A stretch of 64,000 nucleotides of DNA from positions 1,798,001 to 1,862,000 of the forward strand of contig NZ_JBDFMH010000001.1 in assembly GCF_047238125.1 (NCBI RefSeq), written 5' to 3'. Source of the stretch: JBDFMH01 sp047238125 (GTDB taxonomy: Bacteria > Pseudomonadota > Alphaproteobacteria > Sphingomonadales > Sphingomonadaceae). A program made the translations under genes and the position numbers. Shown here piece after piece: positions 1 to 8,203 of the stretch (its first letter is position 1; each line of letters opens with the position of its first letter). Under the pieces are notes generated by a model, which saw nothing but the letters and a program-made list of their open reading frames with translations, had not been told where the DNA came from and did not search any database.

Positions 1-1519
1 TCGGGTTTGTGATGAAGAAGTCGTCAGACTTGCGCGCGAACTTGACCTTCTCGAACGAGTAACGGACGCCAGCTGTCACTCCTAGCCCCTCAACACCCGT
101 CATTTCGCTCAGATCGAGTGTGCCTTGGCCGTATCCGGCAATTGTCTTGTTCGTCGTCACGCCATTGTTGATCTGGATCGACGCGGGAATGAATGGCTCG
201 AACTCAAAAATTCGGCTCAGGGAGCGGGTATTGTCGCGCTCATTGGAATAATAGACGCCGATCACATAATCGAGCTTGCGATCAAAGGCTTTACCGATCA
301 GCTGCAGCTCTTCCGAGAATTGCCGCAGGGTACCACCGCGACCGACCTCGCCATTGTCGTCCGCCGTGAATACCGTGCCGTCGAATTCACCGGCATCCTG
401 CTGCCGACGATGGACATAACCAATGATATTCTTGATTTGCGTGTCTTCCGCAATATCGAGCGTACTCACATTCGACACGATCAGAATGTTGGATCGGTGA
501 AAGTTCGGCGCGTTGAGATTGACGCGGAACGGCCCGCGCTGCTGCTGAGCGGCAATCTCAGCGTCGAAGCCGGCCGGATTGACGCCTGGATGGCGGGCTA
601 GATAGGCGTCCCAGGTGCCCGGCCCCAAGACGGAGTCGACGGCAGGCGAATAGAATAGATTGGTCGGCACAAACGCGGGACCGGCGCTTGCAGGCCGACC
701 CGAATAAGCAACGCCAGAGATGCTGTTTCCGCGCGCCCGCGCATAATCGACGACCAGAGTATTGTTGAATGACTCGGAAGGTTTCAGGGTCAGGCTGCCA
801 CGCGCATTCCAGCGGCGTACATTGCCCAGCCGGCTGTCGTTGAAGATGTTATACTGGAATCCATCGCGGCGCTGCCAGAACCCTGCAACGCGAAGCAGGA
901 CGCGATCATCGACGATCGGCAGGTTGAGCGCGCCTTCGGCCTGATAATGATCGTAATTGCCGACCCGCGCCGCTGCGTAGCCTTCGAACTCATTGGTCGG
1001 GCGTGCGCTCGTGAAGAGCACGGCGCCCCCCGTCGAGTTGCGACCGAAGAGCGTGCCTTGCGGCCCCTTGAGGATCTGGATCGACTGCAGATCATAGAAT
1101 GCTGTCGAGCCGGACCCACCCACCTGGACTTCATTGAAATAGGGCAGCACGCTCGGCCGCGAGCTGCTGAATGCGTCTACCGTCTGCCCGCGCAGAGAAT
1201 AGTTGAGCTGATTCGACGTTTGCCCCGCTTTGACTGTGAGGCCGGGAACTGCCGTCTGGAGATCGCTTTCGGAGATGATCGCCTGCTTCTGCAGACTTTC
1301 TCCGCTTACGGCGGCGATCGCCACGGGGGTGCGCTCCAGCGCTTCCGATCGGCGCTGCGCTGTAACGATGATATCGGCGTCGTTCGATATCGCTGCCGGC
1401 GCAACCGATGGTGCTGCTGGCGGCTGTGGTCCGCCGATGGCGTCCTGCGCCTCCGCCGCCCCCGCTAAAGCGGTGACCAGCGCGAAAACCGAGACACAGC
1501 TGACATGCTTGAAGATCAT
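1..1519 (-). CDS. TonB-dependent receptor, N-terminal part (gene runs off the left edge)
   Basis: Outer-membrane, TonB-energised transporter, most likely for the substrate of the neighbouring catabolic genes. The frame is open from the ATG at 1519 to base 1 (about 506 codons) and the C-terminus lies outside the window. Residues 1-25 look like a signal peptide (MIFKHVSCVSVFALVTALAG, then AAEAQ). A TonB box-like stretch (DIIVTAQRR) follows near residue 50, then the plug domain with the family signature GPQGTLFGRNSTGGA near residue 155. The last codons read KSDDFFITNP, typical of a beta-barrel strand. GAGGGG lies about 8 bases before the start. It is divergent from a tetR gene across a shared operator region. 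The ligand cannot be named from sequence. Confidence 0.93.
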   Translation of the reverse strand, partial: MIFKHVSCVSVFALVTALAGAAEAQDAIGGPQPPAAPSVAPAAISNDADIIVTAQRRSEALERTPVAIAAVSGESLQKQAIISESDLQTAVPGLTVKAGQTSNQLNYSLRGQTVDAFSSSRPSVLPYFNEVQVGGSGSTAFYDLQSIQILKGPQGTLFGRNSTGGAVLFTSARPTNEFEGYAAARVGNYDHYQAEGALNLPIVDDRVLLRVAGFWQRRDGFQYNIFNDSRLGNVRRWNARGSLTLKPSESFNNTLVVDYARARGNSISGVAYSGRPASAGPAFVPTNLFYSPAVDSVLGPGTWDAYLARHPGVNPAGFDAEIAAQQQRGPFRVNLNAPNFHRSNILIVSNVSTLDIAEDTQIKNIIGYVHRRQQDAGEFDGTVFTADDNGEVGRGGTLRQFSEELQLIGKAFDRKLDYVIGVYYSNERDNTRSLSRIFEFEPFIPASIQINNGVTTNKTIAGYGQGTLDLSEMTGVEGLGVTAGVRYSFEKVKFARKSDDFFITNP

Positions 1520-1562
1520 TCGACATCCCCTCGCTCGACCGTCTTACGCGATCACCGGCTAT

Positions 1563-1591
1563 CAATTACAACACAGGTGTTGAACCGTCAA
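1563..1591 (-). promoter_or_regulatory. Candidate promoter of the TonB-dependent receptor
   Basis: On the minus strand TTGACG (1591-1586) is followed after 17 bases by TAATTG (1568-1563). Operator copy A fills the spacer and copy B covers the -35 box, so repressor binding would block transcription. Boxes are read by eye. Confidence 0.55.
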
Positions 1592-1603
1592 CGCTATCGT
1601 TGC
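1568..1603. promoter_or_regulatory. Tandem TetR-type operators A and B
   Basis: Two 16-base palindromes lie 20 bases apart: ACAACA-CAGG-TGTTGA (1568-1583) and TCAACG-CTAT-CGTTGC (1588-1603). Both match the motif TCAACR-N4-YGTTGA, also found at 6433, 6500 and 13122. They lie in the divergent region between the receptor and the tetR gene at 1749 and overlap both candidate promoters. Binding by the TetR proteins is inferred. Confidence 0.6.
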
Positions 1604-1608
1604 ATATT
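1580..1608 (+). promoter_or_regulatory. Candidate promoter of the tetR gene at 1749
   Basis: TTGAAC (1580-1585), 17-base spacer, CATATT (1603-1608). Operator A overlaps the -35 box and operator B fills the spacer, which predicts autoregulation. It would give a 5' leader of about 130 bases. Confidence 0.45.
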
Positions 1609-1748
1609 CTGGGAAGGGAGTTCGATCCAGCCGTCGCTCCGCCCATCCCGGGGCGGTGGCCCATCTCGCGTCACGGCGTCGTCAACTATTCCGTGGAATT
1701 AGGGGTGTAGCGATTGCTCGACGGACAAGATCATGCTTTGGAGGGGCT

Positions 1749-2405
1749 ATGGGCCGGACCGTAGCAAGTGGAAGGCGCCAGGCCGCTGCAGAGGCGGATC
1801 GCAAGACATACGAAGCCAAACGCAAAGAAATCGCAGAAGCCGCCGTGCGGGTGTTCGATCGCCTCGGATATGACCGTGCAAGCATGGGCGCTGTCGCGGA
1901 GAGTCTCGGAGTGGATCGCTCCTCCCTTTATTACTATTTCGCGTCTAAGGCCGACTTGTTCGACGAAGTCGTGCGCTCGGTCGTTGAAAAAAACCTAGAG
2001 ACCGTGCGGGCCATCTCAGCGACCGCCGCCCCTCCGCCGAAGATTCTACGGCAAATGATCATCGCATTGATGACATCTTACGGCGACCATTATCCGCTCG
2101 TCTACATATACATCCGCGAAAATCTAAGCCAGGTCAGCAACGACCGCAGCGAATGGTCGCGTGACATGCGCGAAAAGAACCGCCTGACGGCGCAGACGAT
2201 GATCGCAGTCATCGAAAGAGGTTTTGCAGATGGCAGCTTGCGACGCGTTGGTCCGGCAGAAGTCGTCGCTAACGGCCTGTTCGGAGTCATCGGCTGGACG
2301 CATCGCTGGTTCAGGCCCGATCGCAGCGATCTTTCTGCTGAGCAGATTGGCGCCATATATGCCGATCTCATGATGGCCGGGCTCGAAACAGTCTCCGACG
2401 CCTGA
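1749..2405 (+). CDS. TetR/AcrR family transcriptional regulator (first of two paralogues)
   Basis: DNA-binding regulator of about 218 residues. The N-terminal helix-turn-helix spans about residues 20-65 (KEIAEAAVRVFDRLGYDRAS, then VAESLGVDRSSLYYYFASK). The remainder is a ligand-binding helical domain of the TetR_C type. The start was chosen at MGRTVAS because GGAGGGG precedes it; an upstream in-frame ATG at 1656 lacks such a site. It is divergent from the receptor and convergent with an SDR whose stop lies one base away. Its recognition helix is almost the same as in the TetR encoded at 3180-3863, so the two probably see the same operator. The effector is probably a pathway intermediate or CoA ester (inference). 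Confidence 0.9.
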   Translation: MGRTVASGRRQAAAEADRKTYEAKRKEIAEAAVRVFDRLGYDRASMGAVAESLGVDRSSLYYYFASKADLFDEVVRSVVEKNLETVRAISATAAPPPKILRQMIIALMTSYGDHYPLVYIYIRENLSQVSNDRSEWSRDMREKNRLTAQTMIAVIERGFADGSLRRVGPAEVVANGLFGVIGWTHRWFRPDRSDLSAEQIGAIYADLMMAGLETVSDA

Positions 2406-2406
2406 C

Positions 2407-3153
2407 TTATTGCTGCATCATGCCCGCATCGATGACATGCTCGGCACCCGTGATATAGGATGCCTCATCCGAAGCGAGGAACAGGACCAACGCCGTCACC
2501 TCGTGGGCTTCGCCGATCCGTCGCATCGGGATCAGAGACGTGGCATCCCCGCCCCCCTCGTCGGTGCCTTCCACCATCATCGGCGTGTAAATGAAGCCGG
2601 GGTGGACCGAATTTACGCGGATACCATCTGCGGCATATTCGATCGCGGTCGCCTTTGTCATGCCCCGCACGGCAAATTTGCTCGAAACATAGGCCGCATT
2701 AGGGAATCCGTAATTCGCACCCAGGCCCGAAACAGAAGAGATGTTGACGATCGAGCCGGCGCCAGCCCGCAGCATGGATGGGATGACCGCCTTCATCCCT
2801 AAAAAGACGGCGGTTTGGTTGACCGCGCAAACCCGCGCATACGCATCCTCATCCAAGTCGGCCGTGCGCACGCCGGGGCCGAGTATGCCTGCATTGTTCA
2901 CCAGCACCGTAACAGGGCCGAACGCCGCCTCCGCTTCCGCAACGACCGCCCCCCAGCGTCCGCCGTCAGCAACGTCGTGCACCATGAAGCGGGCGCTATC
3001 GCCCAACTCTTGGGCCAAGGCTGTGCCCTGATCGATCCGCATGTCGGTTAGCATCACCTTGGCTCCTTCGGCAACGAAACCGCGTGCGTGGGCCTCTCCC
3101 ATGCCGCGGGCTGCACCGGTGATGATTGCGACCTTGCCCTCCAGCCTCCCCAT
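2407..3153 (-). CDS. Short-chain dehydrogenase/reductase (SDR), classical type
   Basis: NAD(P)-dependent alcohol/ketone oxidoreductase of 248 residues, the normal length for classical SDRs. The cofactor motif TGAARGMG is at residues 12-19, NNAG near residue 87, the catalytic Ser in NISSVSG near 138, and the YVSSK (YxxxK) pair near 155. The TDM after beta-2 suggests NAD rather than NADP. It lies downstream of the second tetR gene and is likely the last gene of the minus-strand unit starting with the acyl-CoA synthetase. The substrate is unknown; oxidation of a hydroxyl intermediate in the cluster pathway is the simplest guess. Confidence 0.9.
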   Translation of the reverse strand: MGRLEGKVAIITGAARGMGEAHARGFVAEGAKVMLTDMRIDQGTALAQELGDSARFMVHDVADGGRWGAVVAEAEAAFGPVTVLVNNAGILGPGVRTADLDEDAYARVCAVNQTAVFLGMKAVIPSMLRAGAGSIVNISSVSGLGANYGFPNAAYVSSKFAVRGMTKATAIEYAADGIRVNSVHPGFIYTPMMVEGTDEGGGDATSLIPMRRIGEAHEVTALVLFLASDEASYITGAEHVIDAGMMQQ

Positions 3154-3179
3154 AATGTTCTCCTAACCCAACAATGCAC

Positions 3180-3863
3180 TCAATATGGCGATTCAAGACC
3201 CGAGAGGATCATCTCGGCGAAGACTTTTCCGATTTCCTCAGGGCTTTCGGACCGGTCCGGTCGAAACCATCGATGGGTCCAGTTCAGCATTCCAAGGATA
3301 CCGTAGGCGACCGTCCGGGCCGATCCGACCCGGCGGAAACTGCCATCTGCAAAGCCCTGCTCGATGATGCCGATTACCGACTGTTCAATGCTTCTGTTCA
3401 GCCGGCGCATCTCGCGCGACCATTCGGACCGCTTGTCACTCACATGCGCCAGATCCTCGCGGATGTAGATGAACAGCAGCGGATAATTGGCCGCGTAAGA
3501 TGTCATGAGCGCCGTCACCAGTTCGCGCAGCTTGCGATTGGGGTTCATCTGGCTCTCGGTAATGCGGCGTGCCAGCGCATCATTCTCCTCGATGACGCTT
3601 CGCGTGATTTCGTCGAACAGTTGGTCCTTGGAGGAAAAATAATAATAGAGTGTGGCACGGTCCACGCCCATATCTGCCGCGACGGCCGACAGGCTGGCAC
3701 CCTTGTAACCCCGGCTGTTGAAAACACGTACCGCCGCCTCGGCGATCTCTTTGCGACGCTGCTGATAGGCCGCGCTTGAATCGCTGTTGGCGGCAGCACG
3801 GCGCTGTCCGATCAGGGATGGCTTGGTCACGCTCATGCTCTCCATGTCGGCCGGTTCAGTCAT
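3180..3863 (-). CDS. TetR/AcrR family transcriptional regulator (second paralogue)
   Basis: Regulator of about 227 residues with an N-terminal helix-turn-helix (KEIAEAAVRVFNSRGYKGAS, then VAADMGVDRATLYYYFSSK) and a TetR_C domain that also matches the first paralogue (MTSYAANYPLLFIYIREDLA against MTSYGDHYPLVYIYIRENLS). The start at MTEPADM has AGGGG 8 bases upstream; MSVTKPS at 3836 is an alternative with GGAG. The longer frame from 3926 would overlap the preceding SDR. It sits inside the acyl-CoA synthetase/SDR unit. Two paralogous regulators in one cluster suggest either two inducers or a partial duplication. Confidence 0.9.
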   Translation of the reverse strand: MTEPADMESMSVTKPSLIGQRRAAANSDSSAAYQQRRKEIAEAAVRVFNSRGYKGASLSAVAADMGVDRATLYYYFSSKDQLFDEITRSVIEENDALARRITESQMNPNRKLRELVTALMTSYAANYPLLFIYIREDLAHVSDKRSEWSREMRRLNRSIEQSVIGIIEQGFADGSFRRVGSARTVAYGILGMLNWTHRWFRPDRSESPEEIGKVFAEMILSGLESPY

Positions 3864-3900
3864 CGATGGCCCCTGCATGAAGCGTGCATGGATAGGTCGG

Positions 3901-4668
3901 TCAACCCCGCGGTGCCCCTGCCACATAAAGCACCTGGCCGGTCACGAAGCCGGCCCGCGCATCGGCAAAAAAGGATACCGCGTTCGCAATGTCATCCGGC
4001 GTGCCGCATCGGCCGACCTGGATAGACCGAAGCGCCTGATCGACCATCGCCTCGATCGTGATGCCGTTCAGTCGAGCCACCTCACGGGTCATGTCGGTCA
4101 CCACGAAGCCTGGTGCGACGGCATTGGCGGTGATCCCGTGCGGACCCAGCTCGATCGCAAGGGTTCTGGTCAAACCCTGGATACCCGCCTTGGCAGCAGC
4201 GTAGTTTGCCTCGCCGAGCGCGCCAAGCGCAGCGATGCTCGAAAGGTTCACGATCCTGCCCCATCCTGCAGCGCGCATGTACGGCTGCACTTCGCGACAC
4301 ATGAGGAAGGCCGATCGCAGGTTTACCGCGATCACCGTTTCCCACTCGTCCAGCGTCATCTTCGCCAGCGTGCGATCGCGCAATATGCCTGCATTGTTGA
4401 TGAGAATCGTCGGCTGGCCGAGGAGGGACACGACCGTGCCGACGGCCCGGCGCACGGCAGCCTCGTCCGATACATCGCAGGCGACGGCGAGGCATCGCTG
4501 CCCACATTCTTTGACAGCAGCCGCTGTGCCTGCACATGCGGCCTCTTCGAGATCGAGGACGGCGATATGACAGCCGTCTTCGGCAAGCCGCCGAGCGATC
4601 GCGGCGCCGATCCCCCGCGCGCCGCCCGTCACGATTGCGATACGCGTCTGCATGCCCGGTTCCGTCAT
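3901..4668 (-). CDS. SDR family oxidoreductase, FabG-like
   Basis: NAD(P)-dependent oxidoreductase of 255 residues. Motifs: TGGARGIG (cofactor), NNAGI near residue 90, NLSS with the catalytic Ser near 140, and YAAAK (YxxxK) near 155. The PGFVVTDMT segment after the active site is typical of 3-oxoacyl-ACP/CoA reductase-like SDRs. Its ATG overlaps the stop of the acyl-CoA synthetase (ATGA at 4668-4665), so the two are translationally coupled; MQTRIAIV at 4653 is a possible later start. Because it is coupled to a CoA ligase, a 3-hydroxyacyl-CoA dehydrogenase role is plausible but not proven. Confidence 0.9.
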   Translation of the reverse strand: MTEPGMQTRIAIVTGGARGIGAAIARRLAEDGCHIAVLDLEEAACAGTAAAVKECGQRCLAVACDVSDEAAVRRAVGTVVSLLGQPTILINNAGILRDRTLAKMTLDEWETVIAVNLRSAFLMCREVQPYMRAAGWGRIVNLSSIAALGALGEANYAAAKAGIQGLTRTLAIELGPHGITANAVAPGFVVTDMTREVARLNGITIEAMVDQALRSIQVGRCGTPDDIANAVSFFADARAGFVTGQVLYVAGAPRG

Positions 4669-6353
4669 GCTGGCGCCAGCATTTCTGCGGCGCGCTGGCT
4701 CAGCAAGAACTTGCGCGCCCGGCCCGAAGCGGTGGTCGGTATCGCCGACGCATCGACAATCAGCACATGGCGCGGCACCTTGAATCGCGCCAGTCGCTCC
4801 GCGACCAATGATACGAGTTCGTCCGGCGCGACCTGAGCCGCGTCACGCAAGACCACGAATGCGACGCCGACTTCGCCCATTCGGTCATCGGGCAATGGCA
4901 CGACATGCGCCGCGATGACCGCGGGGTGCGTCGTCAGCAGATCCTCGACCTCGGTCGGCAACACCAGTTCGCCACCGCAGCGGTAAGATTCCTTCGATCG
5001 GCCGACCAGCGAGATATAGTCGTCCGCATCGATCCGGCCGAGATCACCGGTCCGCAGCCAGCCATCGGCGTCGAAGGCAGCGGCGGTCGCTTCGGCGTTG
5101 CGGAAATAGCCCGATGTCACGCCCGGCCCGCGCGCGCGCAGTTCGCCGACTTGGCCGCACGCCAGCGTGCGATCGGTCTCCGGATCGACGACACGATACT
5201 GCACGAGCCGTCCCTTCAGCGCATCGTCGCCCGCGGGGCCGACGTCACGCAGCCTGCCGTTGGTCGTGAGCAGGCGCTCTTCGGGATCATGGGGTCGTGT
5301 GACCGTAGTCGAGGCGGTGGTTTCCGTCATCCCGTAGCCGGTGGTGATCTCGGCGACGCCCAGAATGTCGCGCAGGCCTGCCCACACCCGCTCCGGTGCG
5401 CGTGCACCGGAAGACAGCGCACTGCTCAGCGTCGTCAAATCGTACGCCCCGGCTTTCGCGCCCTCAATCAGGGCCAGCGTCATCATGGGAATCAGAAGAG
5501 CGTCGGTCACACGATGGCGCGCGATCGCTTTGAGCATCGAGTCCGCGTCGAACTTCAGCTGCGGTACGATCGCGCCGCCAACCCACAGGACCGCGAGCAT
5601 CCCCTCACAATAGCCGAACACGTGATACATCGGCAGTGCGAAGACGATGCGGCGGCCGTCCTCGAAGGCACGGGCATAAGCCGATCCGAAGCTCGTCCTG
5701 GTAAGCATGTCATGCGTCAGCATGACCCCCTTGGGCGGGCCGGTCGTGCCGGACGTATAGATGATGTCACAGAGATCGTCCGGTGCAACTTGAACCGCGG
5801 GACACGCCATATCGCCGGCCAGATCGGCGAACTGCATCGTGCCGGGGCGCGGCGGCGCTTCCCCCATTGGCAATACGACGACCTGTCGCAAACCGCTCGT
5901 TCGATCATCCGAGCCGCTACCCCAGTCGGGATTGATTTCGTCGAGCATCGCCAGATAATCGAGGTCGCGAAAGCGATCCATGGTCACCAGCATTACGGCG
6001 TCCGACTGTTCGAGCACGTAGCGTAACTCGTCCCGTCGATTAAGGATGTTAACCGGCACCGCCACTGCGCCCGTGCGCGAGATCGCGAACTTCAGCGCCA
6101 CGAATTCGACCGAATTGCCGAGGACGATCGCGACCCTGTCCCCTGGCTGGACCCTGTTTGCAGCAAGGCCGGCGGCAAGGCGTGACGACCACTCGGCTAT
6201 CTCGGAATAGGTCCAAACCCGTCTATCGTCGAGGACAAAGGGCCGATGCGGAAAGCGTGCGGCGGCCAGGTCCAGCGCGCCATGCAGCGTGAGGGGTCGC
6301 CACGGAGCGAATTGCGCTGCCAGCGCGCCCTGGCGCGCCGAGATCCTCATCAT
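4665..6353 (-). CDS. AMP-binding acyl-CoA synthetase (class I adenylate-forming)
   Basis: Activates a carboxylic acid to its acyl-CoA through an acyl-AMP. The protein has 562 residues, normal for the family. The P-loop-like motif YTSGTTGPPKG is near residue 200, YGMTETTA near 340, and the hinge GWLRTGDLG near 430. The C-terminal A10 motif reads TTASGRARKF, so the usual lysine after Gly is Arg, with Lys three positions on. Two ATGs are adjacent at the start (6353 and 6350), preceded by GAGAGGA. It is first in a minus-strand unit and divergent from the monooxygenase gene. The substrate is probably the acid entering the cluster pathway (inference). Confidence 0.92.
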   Translation of the reverse strand: MMRISARQGALAAQFAPWRPLTLHGALDLAAARFPHRPFVLDDRRVWTYSEIAEWSSRLAAGLAANRVQPGDRVAIVLGNSVEFVALKFAISRTGAVAVPVNILNRRDELRYVLEQSDAVMLVTMDRFRDLDYLAMLDEINPDWGSGSDDRTSGLRQVVVLPMGEAPPRPGTMQFADLAGDMACPAVQVAPDDLCDIIYTSGTTGPPKGVMLTHDMLTRTSFGSAYARAFEDGRRIVFALPMYHVFGYCEGMLAVLWVGGAIVPQLKFDADSMLKAIARHRVTDALLIPMMTLALIEGAKAGAYDLTTLSSALSSGARAPERVWAGLRDILGVAEITTGYGMTETTASTTVTRPHDPEERLLTTNGRLRDVGPAGDDALKGRLVQYRVVDPETDRTLACGQVGELRARGPGVTSGYFRNAEATAAAFDADGWLRTGDLGRIDADDYISLVGRSKESYRCGGELVLPTEVEDLLTTHPAVIAAHVVPLPDDRMGEVGVAFVVLRDAAQVAPDELVSLVAERLARFKVPRHVLIVDASAIPTTASGRARKFLLSQRAAEMLAPA

Positions 6354-6432
6354 ACGTCCTCTCTCGCCGATCGATTCTTCGCCGTTTCGAGCGTTTCGAT
6401 TGCAATCAGACCTAGCCCAGTGTGAAGCCTAG

Positions 6433-6448
6433 TCAATGGCCACGTTGA
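6433..6448. promoter_or_regulatory. TetR-type operator C
   Basis: TCAATG-GCCA-CGTTGA, one arm differing by one base from the consensus. On the minus strand it overlaps TTGACT (6436-6431), a candidate -35 box for the acyl-CoA synthetase unit. The matching -10 (TAGGTC, 16 bases on) is weak. Confidence 0.55.
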
Positions 6449-6499
6449 CGGTTAGAGATTTCGCCCGCACCTTTGCCTTCCATCAACCGCCGAAACGAA

Positions 6500-6515
6500 T
6501 CAACGATACCGTTGA
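6500..6515. promoter_or_regulatory. TetR-type operator D
   Basis: TCAACG-ATAC-CGTTGA, a perfect 6-4-6 palindrome and the best copy of the motif in the window. It overlaps the candidate -35 box of the monooxygenase promoter on the plus strand. Confidence 0.6.
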
Positions 6516-6540
6516 CGATCCGGATACCAAGTGGCATACC
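6512..6540 (+). promoter_or_regulatory. Candidate promoter of the flavin monooxygenase gene
   Basis: TTGACG (6512-6517), 17-base spacer, CATACC (6535-6540). The -10 box is poor. A transcript starting a few bases downstream would have a leader of about 15 bases before the ATG at 6563. Confidence 0.35.
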
Positions 6541-6562
6541 GAGCGGTGTGGAGAGGATGCGT

Positions 6563-8176
6563 ATGGTGGAGACAGTCGATCTGGTGATCGTTGGCGCGGG
6601 GTTCGCCGGGCTGCGCGCGTTGCACACGTTTCGCAGCATGGGCCTCTCGTGCATCGTGCTGGAAGCTGCGGATGCGATTGGCGGTGTCTGGCAGTATAAC
6701 GGCTATCCTGGCGCACGCTGCGATGTCGAAAGCTATGACTATAGCTATCGTTTTTCGCCGGAACTGGAACAGGAATGGCGTTGGAGCGAGCGTTACGCCA
6801 CTCAGCCCGAGATCCTGCGATACATCAATCACGTGGCCGACCGCTTCGACCTGCGTCGCGACATCGCGCTGAAGACGCGCGTGGTGCGCGCTGCTTATGA
6901 TGCCGGTTCGATGCGCTGGAAAATCGCGGCCGAAGATGGCCGACACTGGACGACGACCTATTTCCTTCTCGCAGTGGGCCAGCTGTCGACACCTAAGGAC
7001 ACCGTGTATCCAGGACAGGACAGTTTCACGGGGCAGATCATCTACAGCGCGCGCTGGCCGAAGGAGCCGGTTGACTTTAGCGGCAAGCGCGTCGGGATCA
7101 TCGGCACCGGTTCGTCCGGCGTACAGATGACGCCAGTAATTGCGCGCCAAGCCGATCATCTTACCGTTTTTCAACGAACGCCAAATTTCTCGATCCCCGC
7201 CGCCAACTCTCCGGTTACCGAGGAAGAGGATCGAGCCGTAAAGGCGGATTATCGCGCCCGGCGGGAAGCCGCGCGCAATTCGCCAAGCGGACTTGGTTTC
7301 GTGCCCGACAGCCGCGCTGCGACCGACGTCCCGGCTGAGGAACGCGAGGCGGCTTTCGAAGCGGCCTGGGATCGACTGGGCTTCGGCTTCGCACTCACCT
7401 TCCGCGACATCATCACCGACGAGGCTTCGAATGCAATTGCTTCGGATTTCATCCGCAGCAAGATCGCCGAGCAGGTCGATGATCCTGAAGTGCGGGACAA
7501 GCTGACGCCGCGGGGCTTTCCCTTCGCCACGCGCCGGCCTTCAGTCGACAGCGGCTATTTCGCGACCTTCAACCGACCGAACGTCGCGTTGGTTGATATC
7601 GCTGCACAACCGATCTCGGAGATCACGGAGAAGGGCATCCGCACGACCGATGCCGATTATCCGCTGGATATGATCATCTATGCAACCGGCTTCGACGCCT
7701 TCACCGGTTCGCTGCTGAAGCCGGAGATCGTGGGCAAGGGTGGTGTGACATTACGCGAGGCATGGGCGGCAGGCCCGCAGAGCTTCCTCGGCCTGTGCGT
7801 TCATGACTTCCCGAACATGTTTATCATCGTCGGTCCCGGCAGCCCTTCCTTGCTGAGCAACGTCCTGCTTTCCTCGGAGGAGCAGATCGACTGGCTGGCA
7901 CTGCTGATCCAGCATTGCCGCGACCGCGGGATTGCGGAAGTCGAGGCAACCAAGGATGCGCAGGATGCCTGGGCGTCGACGCTCAACGATCAGGCGCGAA
8001 AGACACTCTACCCGCTGGCGGCTTCCTTCTACATGGGCGCCGAAATGCCGGGCAAGCCGCGCGTATTCATGCCCTATGCAGGTGGCGTGCAGCGGTATCG
8101 CAGCATCCTCGAATCCGTCTCGGAAAATGGCTATGCCGGGCTGATGCTGCGCGAGAAAGACGTGGTGGACGCCTGA
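6563..8176 (+). CDS. Flavin-containing monooxygenase, Baeyer-Villiger type
   Basis: FAD- and NADPH-dependent enzyme of about 537 residues, expected to insert oxygen next to a ketone. Seen: FAD Rossmann motif GAGFAG near residue 10, GGVWQYNGYPGARCD near 40, NADPH Rossmann motif GTGSSG near 185, and ATGFDAFTG near 375. The BVMO fingerprint FxGxxxHxxxWP reads FTGQIIYSARWP, with Tyr in the His position. The start MVETVD has GGAGAGG six bases upstream; the frame also opens at 6473 and 6557. It is divergent from the acyl-CoA synthetase across operators C and D. It could act on a cyclic or side-chain ketone of a terpenoid or steroid substrate. Confidence 0.9.
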   Translation: MVETVDLVIVGAGFAGLRALHTFRSMGLSCIVLEAADAIGGVWQYNGYPGARCDVESYDYSYRFSPELEQEWRWSERYATQPEILRYINHVADRFDLRRDIALKTRVVRAAYDAGSMRWKIAAEDGRHWTTTYFLLAVGQLSTPKDTVYPGQDSFTGQIIYSARWPKEPVDFSGKRVGIIGTGSSGVQMTPVIARQADHLTVFQRTPNFSIPAANSPVTEEEDRAVKADYRARREAARNSPSGLGFVPDSRAATDVPAEEREAAFEAAWDRLGFGFALTFRDIITDEASNAIASDFIRSKIAEQVDDPEVRDKLTPRGFPFATRRPSVDSGYFATFNRPNVALVDIAAQPISEITEKGIRTTDADYPLDMIIYATGFDAFTGSLLKPEIVGKGGVTLREAWAAGPQSFLGLCVHDFPNMFIIVGPGSPSLLSNVLLSSEEQIDWLALLIQHCRDRGIAEVEATKDAQDAWASTLNDQARKTLYPLAASFYMGAEMPGKPRVFMPYAGGVQRYRSILESVSENGYAGLMLREKDVVDA

Positions 8177-8203
8177 ACGCAGGTCGCGCCTTCGGCGCCG
8201 GGC

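Noticed and set aside
125..1468. Several plus-strand frames over the receptor gene
   Set aside because: The minus-strand receptor frame is open through the whole interval and carries the plug signature; the others are shadows.
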